A stretch of 64,000 nucleotides of DNA from positions 1 to 64,000 of the forward strand of contig JAUZTG010000041.1 in assembly GCA_030734395.1 (NCBI GenBank). The letters are read 5' to 3'. Each line of letters begins with the position of its first letter. Positions within the stretch are counted from its first letter, which is position 1. This DNA is from Sarocladium kiliense (Eukaryota; Ascomycota; Sordariomycetes; Hypocreales; Sarocladiaceae). Shown here piece by piece: positions 35,053 through 48,163 of the stretch. Under the pieces are notes generated by a model that did not search any database, had not been told where the DNA came from, and was given only the letters and a program-made list of their open reading frames with translations. Made by a program: the position numbers and the translations under genes.

Positions 35053-36911
35053 TTACGTCCGGCACATCCTCCCGCTTTCCGCGACCGTCCATGCATCGCT
35101 GCCCACGCCCTTAAACATGTACAGCAGGTTCTCTGGGTCGTACTTCCTCTTCACAGCAAGCAGCTTCTCGTAGTTACCGCCGAACCACTCCTCCTTCCAG
35201 TTGGGTTCGCGGAAGTCCGCCTCGTTCATGTATGCGCCACCGCCGGGGGTAATACGCGCGAGCTGGGGGTTGAACTCGTCGGTCATACGGTGCTGTGCCT
35301 CGATCATGCTGTTGTACTTCGAGGGGTCATTCGACCACGGTGTGGTGAGCTGCATCTGGATGTATGCGTCGCGCCATGCCGGCAGGACGGCGTTGGGGAC
35401 GTTGAAGCGAGACTTGTAGGATGCAGCGCTGCCGACAGCGAGGACACCGCTGTTGGTCAAGTTCCTAATCGCAGACTGGAAGGTCTCGGGTTCATCGACA
35501 AGGAGAGACTTGGGAATGAGGCGGCTACCAAACTGGTAGGCTGAGACCTCGATATGGCCCCAAGGCAACGGGCCCATGTAGGTGTCGTAGTGATCAAGGT
35601 AGGAGAGCGTGGTGTAGCTAATCTGCGCGGGAATCAGAAGCTCGGCCAGCTTCTTGGTGAAGGGGGCAAGAATCTCGTCGCGTACAACGTCTCCAGTGGA
35701 GTTTACGACGGTGAGTGGACTGATGGCGAAGATCTGGTTCGAGACGTAGTAGACGACGGAGGCGCCTTGGTCGATCATACCGGGCAGAAGCTTGTGGAAC
35801 TCGGCAATGGCCTTCTCCCAGTTCTCCGGGGTTGTGTACGCAGCGGACATGGCGAGCTTAGCACCTCCAACCTGCTCAGCTGGGTGCGCTCGGATAGTGA
35901 CGGACATGACAACGGCGTAGTTGCCACCACCGCCACCGCTTAGGGCCCAATACAAATCGCTATTTTGGGTGCGGCTCGCGGTTCGGACCTTTCCATCGGC
36001 GGTCACGACTTCGAATTCGAGGGTTTGATCGGCGGCGAGACCGTAAGAGGTGCTGAGAGCAGAGTGGCCACCACCCTGAGTGAAGCCACCAGCGACGGCA
36101 ACTGTGGGACACTCTCCCGTGACAACAACGAGATCGTGGGCGGCGGCAGCTTCGACGGCCTCGGCACCAATAACACCAGAAGAAACCTTGATTGCGGGTC
36201 CAGTGTAGAAGTTGTCGGAGTAGTCGATGACTGCGGTATCCTTCAGGTGCCACATCCAGATACCGAGACCGCCAGCACCACTTGATCGGCCAAGGAAGCT
36301 TGTCAGGTGTCAGCATAATTATCTGATGCGGCATTTCCTCTATTCGACTTACTCATGACCAGTGCTACGCACGACAGGGCGGATGTTCTTCTCCTTGCAG
36401 AACTGGAGGGCCGCAGCAACATGCTTAGGTTCAGCAACGTCAACGGAGTACACAACATAGTTGCCCAGCTTGCAGGTAGTGTCTTTCTCGGTGAAAGGAT
36501 CGCAGCTCTGATTGGCGAAGTAAGGCTGCATCAAGGATGATGATGAAGGGAGACTTTCATTTTTGTTAGTCCATTACGCCATACCACAATACCTTGATGC
36601 TGGGAATCAACGTACTGAGTCTGAGGCAGAAGCCAATCATCCTGAAGCTTTTTGCAAGCCTCCTCATCGTAGGTAGGATCGTGGCATGGAGAGCCAATTG
36701 GTACTGTGGCAACGAGCCGTCCATCTACTGTCTTGTTCAAACGCTGCCACTCTTGTTCTGATGGCCAACATGAGTCGCCGGGAAGGCAACGGCAGTCATC
36801 TTGCTCAAGACGAGGACCCTTTGGGATGCGAAGACCAGCGGGGCCGGCGACGACTAGAGACGGGAGGAGGAGGAACCCGGAGGTGACGAAGGCGGAAAGT
36901 GAGATCTGCAT
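35053..36911 (-). CDS. FAD-dependent oxidoreductase, BBE family (2), secreted
   Basis: Three exons (36911-36616, 36553-36353, 36298-35053) give 580 residues. Both introns are canonical and restore conserved motifs. Signal peptide MQISLSAFVTSGFLLLPSL. The FAD domain has RSTGHDFLGRSSGAGGLGIW, whose His should form one covalent bond to FAD. TGECPTVAVAGGFTQGGGHS has a Cys at the position used for a second bond in berberine bridge enzyme and glucooligosaccharide oxidase. A bicovalent flavin is thus expected, unlike the copy at 6055-7851. The C-terminal BBE region ends with KYDPENLLYMFKGVGSD. Bicovalent members often oxidise bulky or oligomeric sugars and other secondary alcohols. The exact substrate is unknown. 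An N-terminal Cys pair (CRCLPGDSCWP) is typical of this subgroup. Confidence 0.95.
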
Positions 36912-39900
36912 TCTTGCTGGCTCAGGCCTCGCGTAGCCGTGCAGTGGTGGTTACGGATCTGAAAGCAAAGCAATGAGAGTCCCGGCTTTCCAGGATGTTG
37001 CAACCGTTCCCTCGGAGCACGGGAGAATATTCCAGATGGCGCAAAGCGCCGGAGTTGAGGAAGGAAAAGAGTAAGAGAGGGCGATCGTCCGGGGGAGGAG
37101 GGTTAACAGAAACCGTTGACGTTGAAAGTGAGACACGTGAAGGGGAGGTTCCAAGAAGTCTTGCAAGAGTGGCAAGGGTGAAGGCTATTATGAATGACTC
37201 CAACGGACGGAGTGTAGTGAAGAGAGTGAGCAAGGGAGAGGACGATCTAAACAATGTCGATCAACAGGAATTAATAAGGACGTCACGACGAGAGCGCGCG
37301 AGGCGAAGAAGAGAAGGAGAGAAAGGAAGAAACGATCGAAAAGGACCCAGCGAAGAAAGGGAACTAGGAACATGGCCCGTCCGTTCTCGCCAGTCAGTTC
37401 CGGGAGGCGACATACCCACAGCTAGCTAGCTGCTGGAATGAAGCGACGGGAACTGGTGATAGGGACCGCATGCATGCATTGGCGGGAAACGGACTGTAAC
37501 GGCGAGCTGAGAACCCAAAGTTCTCGAGTCGAGTCCAAGGGGAAAAAAGCCCAAGCCCAAGCCCGAGCCCACACCACATTTTGCATGGTGTAATTAGATC
37601 ATGCCTAGGGGGACAAGGAGGGACAGGTGGGTTCTGCGCAGGGGTGTGAGTGCTCTCGTGTGTGTGAGTGTGTGTGTGTGGATTGTGCTGGGGAGCGGCA
37701 AAAGGTACCATGAACAGGGAGAAAAGTCTTGAGCTGGCTCTATGCGATCGCGTGGTTTTGCGATCTCTGGAAGACAAGGGGTATCGAGCTGTGTCGGATG
37801 TCATTGACACGACATGGTGTTGTATCATGGGAGTTAGCAGCCCAGTGTGTGCATCGAGGAATCGACTGGCAGTTGAGCTTACATGCATGCAGCATGGCAA
37901 TTGCACAGCATCGCAGAGGTAGTTCAGTACCGAGAGACTGCCGTCCGTACCGGCGCAATTGGGAGACAGGACAGTACAGTGGGAGGGAACTGGAGACGAG
38001 GCGCAGCTTACGGGACCCTGGATGCAGCGTCGCTGGACTCAGGCGCCAGCTGAGCGCCCCATGCCAGGGAACGGAGACGCGAACGCAAGAATGGGCTTGT
38101 GATTTACTGGGACCAGCAAATGGACGGATAGGCTTCCGGGTCAAGTCCACTGTGGCTTGTGACCTGGGCCAGTGCCCAAGACCAAGAGTCCAATTACACA
38201 ATACGTGGGGACAGCCACCACCGTTCTGGTCCAAGACTTGGCGACGCGAGCTGTGGGGAGGTGCTGAATGGGTCCTGGACCTAGGAGAGTCACGGCGGGA
38301 AGCAGGGGGATGGTGAGCAGAGTTCAGCTACGGTGATGGAAAAGGAATGAGTTAAGTCGAGTGACATGAGTCGATATGAACAGCCAGGTCATTTGTTCGC
38401 GATCGAACCACCGTGATGAGAGAACAGACGCAACAAGCATTTCCTCCCTCGGCTAGCATACCAAGCTCACCGTTCGCCACTCGGGATGATACATGGAGTC
38501 GGCAAGTCGGGACCAACTTTTAGTCTTTTGCACGAAGCAACACACCAGTACCACCCGTTGGAAGAATAGCGCGAAAAAGCGATCTCCGGTTGAACATGAG
38601 CCTCGGCCGAAGGGTTCCTTCACCTTTCTAACGTTCACACTAAATTATTTGGATGCACTCCTCTCGAGGCGGCAAGCCCGGAGGTTATGGACCACCACCA
38701 TCACAGGCGGGTGACAGCCGTCTCATCGGGCCCTAGCATCGATAGTTCGACGGCAAGATTTGAAGGTTTCTGAATGAGGAAATTGTGCTCCGGTCGAGAA
38801 TTCAACCAACTAGGACAGCAGAAGTACCGAAATGCACTCTTCGCATCACACATGGGCTCATCAAAGATACGTCAACATTGCCGAAGGCCGAAGCCGTCAC
38901 CTTAACCACGTGTCTATTTCCTTGTCCGATGTGCCTGACCACGTAAAGCCACAGTGAGGGGGTGTCGTCGATCGTCTTCATCTGCAATGCAGGTCAGTCC
39001 AGGTGGTCTGCAAGATTTGGTTGACTGGAGGGGGTCCAGGTAGGGATGGTCGCATCGCGTTGTGTGGCGCCATGAAATGTGGAGGATGGGCGATCGGGAG
39101 GGACAGCGGAGAGGAGAGGAGCTAGGGAGATTGCAAGGTGCTGGATCTGAGGCAAGGGGCTATTGAAACTATCGTGGTCGTTGCTTTTGCCCTCGCAGCC
39201 ACCACTGCAAGCGGCCAGGCACGATACATTTACGAGATATGCCAAACGGGACAACTCTTGCCCCATCATTTAGGCTCGAAGCACTGTTAGTCCAAGCCTG
39301 CAAAACCCGGGCAGGCTCTTTCCCAAACAGGCCGAGCTGGACAGGACTATTGACGGACCAAGCCCTGCACTTACAAACAAAGAAGCTTGGTCCGCGAGCC
39401 GCCAGGGGCAAGCCAACAACCTCTCTGGCTGCATTGATGTGTCCAAGTTTGTGCCACTCTATGCGATCTCTCCACCTTTGCCTTCACGAATGACTTAAAT
39501 TCTCACATCAACTGTGGCGCATGGCGCATCGAGCCGTGTAACCGCAAGTCGCCACACGATCTGTACCTCATAGCCTAGACGATCAGGACTGTATTCCTGT
39601 AGGTCCATGCACGCGAAACCCCATCTGCGGATCATGTTAGTGCAATTCAGGGTCGCAGTGCTAGTCCTCAGATCACCACCTCCTCGACCCTCACCTCGGC
39701 TCACACAGAGCTCTGTACGTCAAAGCGTCAATCTCCACACGGCGATATCACGGCCTCTTCTCTGTTATAGTAGCTCCTGTCGGATATCCCATTCGCGAGT
39801 CAGTTTTCTTGATTACAAGCACGTGCCGAACGGATCGTACCGTCCGTTGGGAAAGTCCGTTTCGCGGTAGATCAGTCAAACATTTCCCACAGTTTGCGAG

Positions 39901-42705
39901 CCGAGGCTTGGTTGAACGAGGTGATGCATTTAGCTTGCATCCATCAGACTACCCTGGGACATTCCCACCTGACCAGCTCGCACGGACGATCTGACTTGCA
40001 GGAGGGCATCATAACGGCGCTTGACAGTGTTTACTTGAATGGGCATTCTCGGCTCGAACGTCACCTCAAGGTTCTAGTACCCTGTACATCGTCAAGAGCT
40101 TGACGAACTGTAGAGGACATCCCACGACCATGACCCATGCCCTACCCAATAATGTCGGGCTCTTGTTTTCTTAGCAGTCGCACAAAGGCGCCATCCTCGA
40201 TGATTTCTGTTTTTTTGGCTTGGTGATTTGTTTCATGGAACCGCTAAGGTCATGTTATTATCGGCTCAAATTCTGGTGGTCTTTCGTTGCATCTAAACAA
40301 AACTGACAGTGTATGAACGACGCGTTCCACCAAATTGCGAGGCCCTGGAGCAATGCTGTGGCCACGTCAACCTAACTTGTTTGATCTGAATGTCTGAACC
40401 TCATTTGTCTCGGTGTTCCGTCCGTTAAGTAAAAAGACAAACTCTGTACACGACAGAGATGCATCTTGTGTAAGTGGCATTGCCACCACCACGCTTACCA
40501 TGCTGACGCCACCAATGATTCCTTCTGAGCTATAGAAGTGTCTCCGGGGAGAAAATAATAGCAAGACAAAGTGATACCTAGATAGATGCATGTGGATGTT
40601 GCTGTGATAGTAATAGAGAAATCAATGACGAGAATCGTCACACATAGTTGAAGCTGGGAACTACTCACTTGCAAGGGCCAAAGCATACCAGCGCCTAGGA
40701 ACGCAATGTATTACCACAACAACAGTTCTGAGTTTTCTGATCGCAACACAAGCACGGCCCTCACGGTCATCGCGCCAGCTCTTTGAGCTTGCTCTGCCAC
40801 TGTGCCACCTAACACGACACTTCCACTCGCCTGATCTTCCTCCGAAGGCACATTCCACGACGACGACCGATCATTAGTCGGCACAGGCTGCCCTAAAAAC
40901 CAGTCGCATGACGGGACAGAAGCCCTAACCCATGATTCATATCAAGTCCCACGATGGTGGCTCCGCTGGCAAGAGTACGACAGGAAGCCACGTCCGCTCC
41001 TCCACTTGACCTGTATCATGCACATGATGGATGATTGGTTGTTCGCGATCTAGAGAAGATCTTGTTGCAGCTGCAAAAGAGCGTGATCGTGGTTCGTGAA
41101 CATTCGACATCAGATGCCATACGAAAAGTCCTTATTGGGTTAAACAACCATGCAGAAACACGACACCAACCAAGAGAAATGGCTCGCATGGGGGCAGAAA
41201 GTTCATGGCGCTTCTTCACGACCGGATGTAGCTTCATTCAGGCCTGGGATGACTTTTCCGTAACGGCGCACTCCTCTGCTTAACCTTTACTGTGCATGAG
41301 GATATGCAGGGATGATACATACCTGAAAGGCTACTCGACTCCTTACGCAACGTAAGTCGCCTTGAAAGTGTTTCGCCATCGCTCAACCTTACTCGCGCAA
41401 CGGTGCATAAAGTTGCCTGTAAACTGGCGTATGGCGCCAATGGCTGGCTCCGAACCTGTGCATCTGCTGGTCGTCAATTGCTCTCAAAAATGCTTCATAC
41501 CACGCTCAGAGAAGCAAAATCAAGGCTAAGCATAATTACGCCGCTTCTGATCTAACCTTGACATGGTGGTTATAGGTCATGTGGTATGGCCAAATTACTA
41601 GTCAGGATTGAACCAGTGGCATTCGTCCTCTCAGCTAGAATACATGATGGCTGGTTGCTGAGGCACCTCGTGGTTTTGTCGTCCTACGGTATTGATGATC
41701 CTACATAGACTACTAGTCTTAGTCGCTGGGATGGAAGTAGTTGATCTGGTTCAAGAATGGGCGAGCAAGAGAATACCAAGGCGAGGTCCCTTATCACCCA
41801 GACAATCTACCGCTCATACTTTGCTCCAAGTATATTATTGGAGGAAGACCAAGGGATCAAACCTGCTCCGTACAGGGTCACCAGTTGTGTTCATATCCAA
41901 TGCCAACGTTTAAACATCTGAAGATGCGAGTTGGTTTATGCCTTATCACAGCAAATACTGGACTGTATGAGCCACAGGAGGTGCCGCGCCCAAGCTACGT
42001 GGGCATATCAATGCTAGAAACAGCCCTGGGATTGTGCGCAGGAAAATGAAGAATGGCGGAGAATTTGCGAACGACGCTGAGCAGAACACAACTTGCAGAT
42101 TGAGTTGCCAAACCATGTCACTGAGCAAAGCTGCATATCTTATTGAACATAATGTGACCGGGGCTCTCACCTAATGCATGGCATGGCTGCGCGAAGCTTT
42201 AGCTTCTCAGCCCTACCGGTCTAGACCGACAAGCGTGCTCATTCGACGCAGGGCATTGGCCAAGGTGTCGCAGCCCTCAGAACAGTCATCATTCACTGGC
42301 CAGCTAGCACAGCCATTCTTACGGATTTACTGGGAGGGCTGTGCCGAAGGCTTGTTCTCAGTCATTGGTGGCTGACGCCAAAGGGCTTTCAGCTGAGCTG
42401 AGTCGGTGGCGGGACGCCTCTAATCAGTGGTTCGCCCTCTGTCCATCTTAGTCGTGATCCAAACCTATGCTAGTCAATGGTTTATGCTTCAATTCATGGC
42501 GACCTGGAGAAACCGGCGTGCTTTCAGGCCAGCACTGGCTTGGTGGCTGGAAGCTAGTCGACATGCTTCTTAAAGGCGGCACCATAGCGATGACCGCCCG
42601 GCATGTGATCGGCCTGCGCGTGCCTGCCTCTTCATCTTCTCATGGCCATTTTTGCCGTTGTCCTTGGATCTTCTAATTGACACGAGACAAGTTCTTCGAC
42701 CAAAG
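36912..42705. other. 5.8-kb gene-free interval
   Basis: No convincing gene across 5.8 kb. The left part (about 36960-37420) is strongly purine-rich on the plus strand, so the promoter of the BBE gene is pyrimidine-rich on its sense strand, as in many fungal promoters. The purine bias also creates long stop-free frames. A TG dinucleotide run is at 37658-37680. A tRNA-like A-box/B-box pair near 41600-41640 is too closely spaced to be a tRNA gene. The rest has no repeats or mobile element signatures that I can see. Confidence 0.5.
37658..37680. repeat. TG dinucleotide microsatellite
   Basis: TG run with one AG interruption in the long gene-free interval, about 750 bp upstream of the BBE-family gene's ATG. 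Confidence 0.75.
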
Positions 42706-45427
42706 ATGGAGCAGTATCAGCCTGTTGAGCTGCCAACTGCCTGGCAGCAGACGTCAGCAAATATGGGGCACGAAATGGACAGGAAGCCAATGCATCCAGT
42801 CACGGTAGCGCAGCTTTGGCAAGACGATGAACTGAGAAGATTGTCCGTCACAAAAACCAAGCGTCGGCCGAAGCCGAACTACCGACCTGTATCGCTTCAG
42901 TGGTGGTACATCAGCGGCTTGGTGCTGGCCTTGCTGGGCACAGCTGGTGTCGTTATCTACGCCATGGTCGAGCTTCGCGGTACCAAAGCTACAGGAACCG
43001 TGGAAACAAGGAGTCTTGGACACGATGAGGCGTGGGCTCTCTATCGGAAAAAGCTTGAGAGTAGGCAGGAAGGCTCACAGTCTGAGGGAGCAGGGTCTGC
43101 GCCAACAGACGACGCTGGAGAATCTCTTGCGAACGATGGGAACAGTCTCACCACCGCCCTGGTCGAGATCACGACAAGCTTCATTTCGACCGGACCCCCT
43201 GTAACGGAAACTATCACAACGAGCACGGTGTCAGTCATTGAGACCGACATTGTCACCACCATCACCTCGACTGTACCGGGTTATGTTTCCACGATTTTCC
43301 CCACAGAAGAAGCGCCAGATCCAACGCAGACAGCAGAAGACCGTCCACCACCTCCGCCGATCGAGACAAGCATCCCACCGTCTGAAGTCGTGCGGACCCA
43401 GACTCTCACCGGTAGCCAGTCGGTCACCGTCGCTGTGACGATGACTACCACGAAGCCTGGTGACAAGTTCGTTCAGTTTGGAAAAACTACCATCTCGTCG
43501 ACTTTCACAGTCGACAGACAGGGGAGGAAGGTCGAAGGAGCAGCGACGAAGATCTTGACGAAAGAGATCGAAGGCACGGTCATTACTTCGGTTGAGCAGG
43601 CTCAGCCAACAACTTTCGAGACAATCGGCCTCGATGGCCTTCCGACGATAGTCACATCGACTCCTCCGCCCCTAACACACATCTCTTCCGTTCCGCCAAC
43701 TAAAACTACCATCACCTCTACATCTGCACCCACCGCCCCTGGGGATATGATCATCGTCGAAACCACCGTGTTCAAAATCACACCTGGCAGCTACTTCATC
43801 GGGAAGTTCCTCCCCCCGTTGATCGCTGTCATACTTGCCTTGGCCATCCGCGCCGTCGACCTGAGCGCGAAGCTTTATCAGCCCTTTGCTGCACTGGCGC
43901 ACCCCCTTGGCGCCACGGGAAAAGACTCTCTGACGTTACACTTTGACGGGTGGAAGGGCTTCTGGCGACCTTTTGGGATGCTGTCCAAAGGACACCCTGT
44001 TCCTTTCCTGTCTACGTTGGCAGTGTGGTTGTCTAGCTGCCTCGCACCAGTGGCAACTGAGGCAATCGTGCTGAACCTTCAAGGCCGATGTAAAGTGGAT
44101 GTATTCCTCGGATGTGCTCTCACATTGGGCGTAGCTCCATCGGGTGCCTATGCTCTCCTAGGTCTGCTCGGCGTCATCGCCGTTCTTCTGGTGCTTTTAA
44201 TGGTTGCCATATCAAATCGATGGAAAACTGGCGTCTTCGCGGACCCATGGTGCGTCGCTGGTGCTGCCGCCCTTACTCGCAATCCGGACATTCGAGCCCT
44301 AGCCAGTCTCGACCGATACAGCGCCGTGAAGACAGCAGTGGCGGAGAAAAGGTTCTGCCTTGGCTGGTTCCGATACGATGATCGCGACGAGCAAGAAGAG
44401 TACGGACTAGTGCTGTGCGACGAAGCAGGTCGAAGTCTGAGAGGGAGCCGACGCGAGGAGGCCAGCGCCGAGATGTTGAGGGATGGAGCCTCGGCTGATC
44501 ATGAAGTCGGCGTTGCCGGCATCTATGGTGATGGTATGACTCCGAGAGTCAGGAAGCCGCCAGCTACCTTCGTGGCACTGACGTTCTGGTGGCGGCTAAT
44601 ATTTCTGGTTTACATGCTTGCGCTTATGGGGTTCATCATCTACTATCACCTCGGTATCAAAGTGCCAAAGTCCCTGGAGGAATTTCTGCAAGAGGAGAAG
44701 TTTGGGGTGCGCTTTGTTTCATCGGCATTGGGAATGATTGTCGTCTTGTGCTGGGAGTGTGTATTTGACAGTGAGTCTCTTCCTTTATGTTATACTTCTG
44801 GTTGCATGCCAGAGGGATGGAAGGAATGCTGATAAGATCACAGGCATTGCCATCCTCGCTCCCTACCGCCGCATGGCTCGCAGACCACAAAAAGCAAGCC
44901 AATCTGTACTGGCTCGACGGCCAACATACGCAGTGACAGGGATCTTCACGGGAATCCGCGAGCGCGATCTCCTACTTTTCAGTACGGCAACAATGGCTGT
45001 GCTAGCTGACTTCCTCCCAATGCTGTTCGCGAACGTGCCGTTTGACCTGACTCAGAGCGAAGGGGTACATCTGGCGTGCGCACGTGTGGGCGCGGGCCTA
45101 TTAGCTGTCATGGCCGTGGTACTGGTGGCCACGATGTTCGCAAGATGGCCGGATCTGCCCGTGGATCCACGCAGTGTGGCTGGCCAGATGTGGTACGTGG
45201 CTGAGGCGCAATGGCCAATTGAGAGGCTGGATGGAGTTGGGTTGATGAGTGAGCGGGAAAGATGGGACTTGTTCAACAACATGGGTGGCAAGTGGTATTA
45301 TGGAGTGACAAGGGCAGACAGCGGACGAATGGGCGTGGAGATGGAGGATTCTTATGGCATCATGGAGTACGATGGGCTGTCGGGCAGGTCGAACAGGGAC
45401 AGGCTCTCTGGACCGATAATGTACTAA
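42706..45427 (+). CDS. DUF3433 multi-pass membrane protein
   Basis: Two exons (42706-44770, 44844-45427) give 882 residues, with intron GTGAGT..ACAG. Layout: cytoplasmic N-terminus (1-65), TM segment about 66-88, and a Ser/Thr/Pro-rich presumably extracellular region about 130-360 likely to be O-glycosylated. A series of TM helices follows, among them PPLIAVILALAIRAVDL and GLLGVIAVLLVLLMVAISN. Signature blocks of the fungal DUF3433 family are PFAALAHPLGATGKDSL, DPWCVAGAAALTRNP and TGIFTGIRERD. These proteins are repeated in many Pezizomycotina genomes, and a role in the plasma membrane or cell wall is assumed but not established. I start at MEQYQP, since the upstream extension begins only with TTG. 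It converges with the CorA-like locus 236 bp away. Confidence 0.93.
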
Positions 45428-45663
45428 GGAGAGGAATATACCAAGCTAGATCTGGGCTTATTTTGTATAAACAGGGATCGAACATGTATCTACCCCTCTG
45501 ACGGCTCGCAGGAGCACATGTACGCCGAAAGAGACCCTGGTCGAATCCTTCTTCAGGTCTCCGGCAATGGCGTTTCATTGGCGAGAATGTGCCATGTAAC
45601 GGGGATATGAAGTTGGCACCAATGGCTTGGAGTGCGACCCTATGTAAGTTTATGTAAGTTTGC

Positions 45664-48062
45664 CTAGAAGAAAAGACTCTCCCCCGTCCTGCGTCGCAGA
45701 ATGCTCTTGTTGCCGTCCCTTCGCCGCCACCTAGCCAACTGAGCCGGACGACTTGACTGTGCCTTCTCATCTCGCTGTTTTGCACCCGGATCACTCCCCC
45801 GTGGGTCTTGATTCGGAGAAGGAAGCTCTTTGCCTCTAGTAAGCCGCGTTATGTCGTCCGTGGCTATCCGTGACGGCAAGTCCGAGTTCGCTTTAGTCGA
45901 GAGCCAATGCGATACTCTCTTTGCTTCATCCCACTTGTAGCCATACAACAGAGCCGCGGTGATGACCAGGCATGTCATTGGAAGTGCGGCTGCCCAGAAG
46001 ATGCCCTGGGTGTGTGTCGTATCTCGAACATCTGCCGTGTTCATGCCGAAGAAACCTGTTACAAATGATCTGCGATATGCGATGTTAGACCCAGACCCAG
46101 CTCAGGAGGAAACGGACGATCCACACAACTCACAGGGGTAGGAAAAAAAGAGTCACGATCGTGAAAACTCGAATGGCTTTACCGTGCCCTTCCTCGAGTA
46201 TCTCAATGCTTTGCTTGACATCATACCGAAGGGCATTCGTGCGTTGTTGTAGCTGTTCCAACACCCGGATTTGGCTTCCGAGGCCCTGTAGTTGTACTTC
46301 GAGGTGCTTGCTTTCAAATCTGAAGAGGGAGACTCGTGCTCTTAGAACAGTCCATTCTGTGGTGGCTTTGCGCAGCGATGTAGGCTCCAGCATCCTCTTC
46401 AAGGCAGCTAAATGACGCCTTTGCGTTGTCAGCAGAAGATGGAGAGCTGCAAGATCTTCCTCCAGGGAAGAGATTTCGAGAAACCGTTGTCGCTTGGGGT
46501 CGTGTCTGCTCTGGAAATGAAGTTCGTTTGTGAAGCGCTGGAAATACTTCGTAGTATCGAGCTTCAAATTAGTGCCTTCGATCAAGGCGTTCTCCTGCAC
46601 ATTGTTGATCACACATGTAAGTAGAAACTCTGCGCCGACAGATGCTGTGATCAGGAGGTTGGCGCTGCGCTGAGTAGTGCCGAGGATGAACACATCCCTC
46701 TTGGCTACCCTGAGATTCTCTTGGATCTCCTCGTTGATGGTTTTGGCTCGCTTATCCAGAGACTTCAGGTATTCCAAAAACATTTGGGAGTTGGGTCTGT
46801 CTGCCGTTGCTTGATTGATCCATGTGAGGCCCTTTGCCTGAAAGACAATCCTGTCCATCAGCTTCTCAAAAGCGTGGACTAAACTGCTGAGGAGATGTGG
46901 CCGAAGATCGGTCACATAGTTCTGAATTCCCACTCCACTGAGAGAGAGGTGAATAGCTTTCGTCTTCTCGTGAATCCCCCATAATACAGAGATGAAATCA
47001 TCTGTGGTTGCTTTGAAGGGCTGATAAGGAGGAAAGCCCATGTCTGTTGCGCTCTCAGGTCTGACTGGCTTGATCCAGCCTATGCAGGGGTCGTCGGCGA
47101 GCTGGACTGAGCTTGTTATTTTGGAGCACGTCACGTGGTTCTTGTGTAAGTGGGTGACTGCTTCCTCCAAGAACTGATATCGTTTCTGACTACGACATGC
47201 CAGACACTGAGAGGGATGTGTACTGCTGCCGTACAGCCCAGCCGTCTCTCCTTGTCGTGCTGGTATGTAGTCATTCAGTATCACCCACATCGTGTCTCGG
47301 GATTGATCGGACTGAATTTCTGCCCAATGGAATTGCTATAGAGTGCTTAGTGCTCGAAATTGCAGTTTTAATAGGAGGGGGAATAACCCTGATGATAGTG
47401 TCTAAGGCACCCCAGAATCGGGTACATATAGGGTGGATAGAGGCACTGCCGTTCCGAGGGAGAAAATGATCCATGATGTTTCTGTACAAACCCAGCATCT
47501 CGAAGACCCTGAGCCCAGTTTCGCGAGGGCCATCGAAGTCGGGTGGTTCATCAATCACATCAGACAAGTTGTCTTTCAAGTCCCTCGCTATACCGAAGCC
47601 GTTGTGTTGTTTCATGCTAGCGGCGGGCAATGAATTGCTCACCGCTAACGGAGTCAACGAGATTGCTCTCACACGACTGACCAGGTCTGCCTCCGTGCAC
47701 TGAAAAGAAGTCCGATGCTGTTTTCCAAGCTTCCCTGCAAGCAGATTCGCGTTGACCTTGTTCAGAAGCTGGATAAGTGACTGATCCATGCTCTCGGGAG
47801 TTCTTGGGTCCGGGCCCCAGTTCAGCCTCCAAGTCAAGAAAGGCACCCACTCGACCGTGGGACTACCTTCAGAGTCGGGCATCACCTCTGCGACCCCTTC
47901 GTGGCTTGCATCGATGCCGTCCGTGCTGGAAATACCCGAGGCAGTCCCATGAAGACTTCCAGAGGAGAAGCTGGAAGTTCCTCGAGAATCTGGAGGCATG
48001 GATTCGATAGATATCTCGGTTGGAGCTTCTATCAACCGTGAAAATGTAAGATGTTGGGACAT
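45664..48062 (-). CDS. CorA-like membrane protein, C-terminal half
   Basis: Exons about 48095-47388, 47311-46134 and 46069-45664; the first ATG is at 48062. The last two exons hold a long helical, partly coiled-coil region. They end in two TM helices with the CorA signature: FTIVTLFFLPLSFVTGFFGM is followed by N-T-A-D-V-R-D, so the G-M-N motif is intact and lies just after an intron. The second helix is around WAAALPMTCLVITAALLYG. A central cysteine pair (CLACRSQKRYQF) with HLHKNH could bind metal. The product resembles the large fungal CorA-like/ZntB-like family, whose transport activity is mostly unproven. The conserved VPFLTWRL block (about 47840) belongs to the same family. An in-frame TAA separates it from the N-terminal half upstream, so it is either a separate gene or part of one broken gene. 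Confidence 0.85.
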
Positions 48063-48163
48063 GTTCTCTGGTGTTTCAACATTGTGTGTGTAAACCTGGG
48101 CACCAAGTCCGTCAACAATGAGTATGTGTGCAATTTCATAGACATGGCGTCACATACCTCTAG

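Noticed and set aside
36995..37906. Several frames of 60-170 codons on both strands
   Set aside because: They reflect the purine/pyrimidine strand bias and low-complexity stretches. None has recognisable protein features.
41588..41660. tRNA-like A box (TAGCTGAGAGGA) and B box (GGTTCAATCC) on the minus strand
   Set aside because: The boxes are only about 24 nt apart, too close for a tRNA, and no acceptor stem can be drawn. A chance match or an old fragment.
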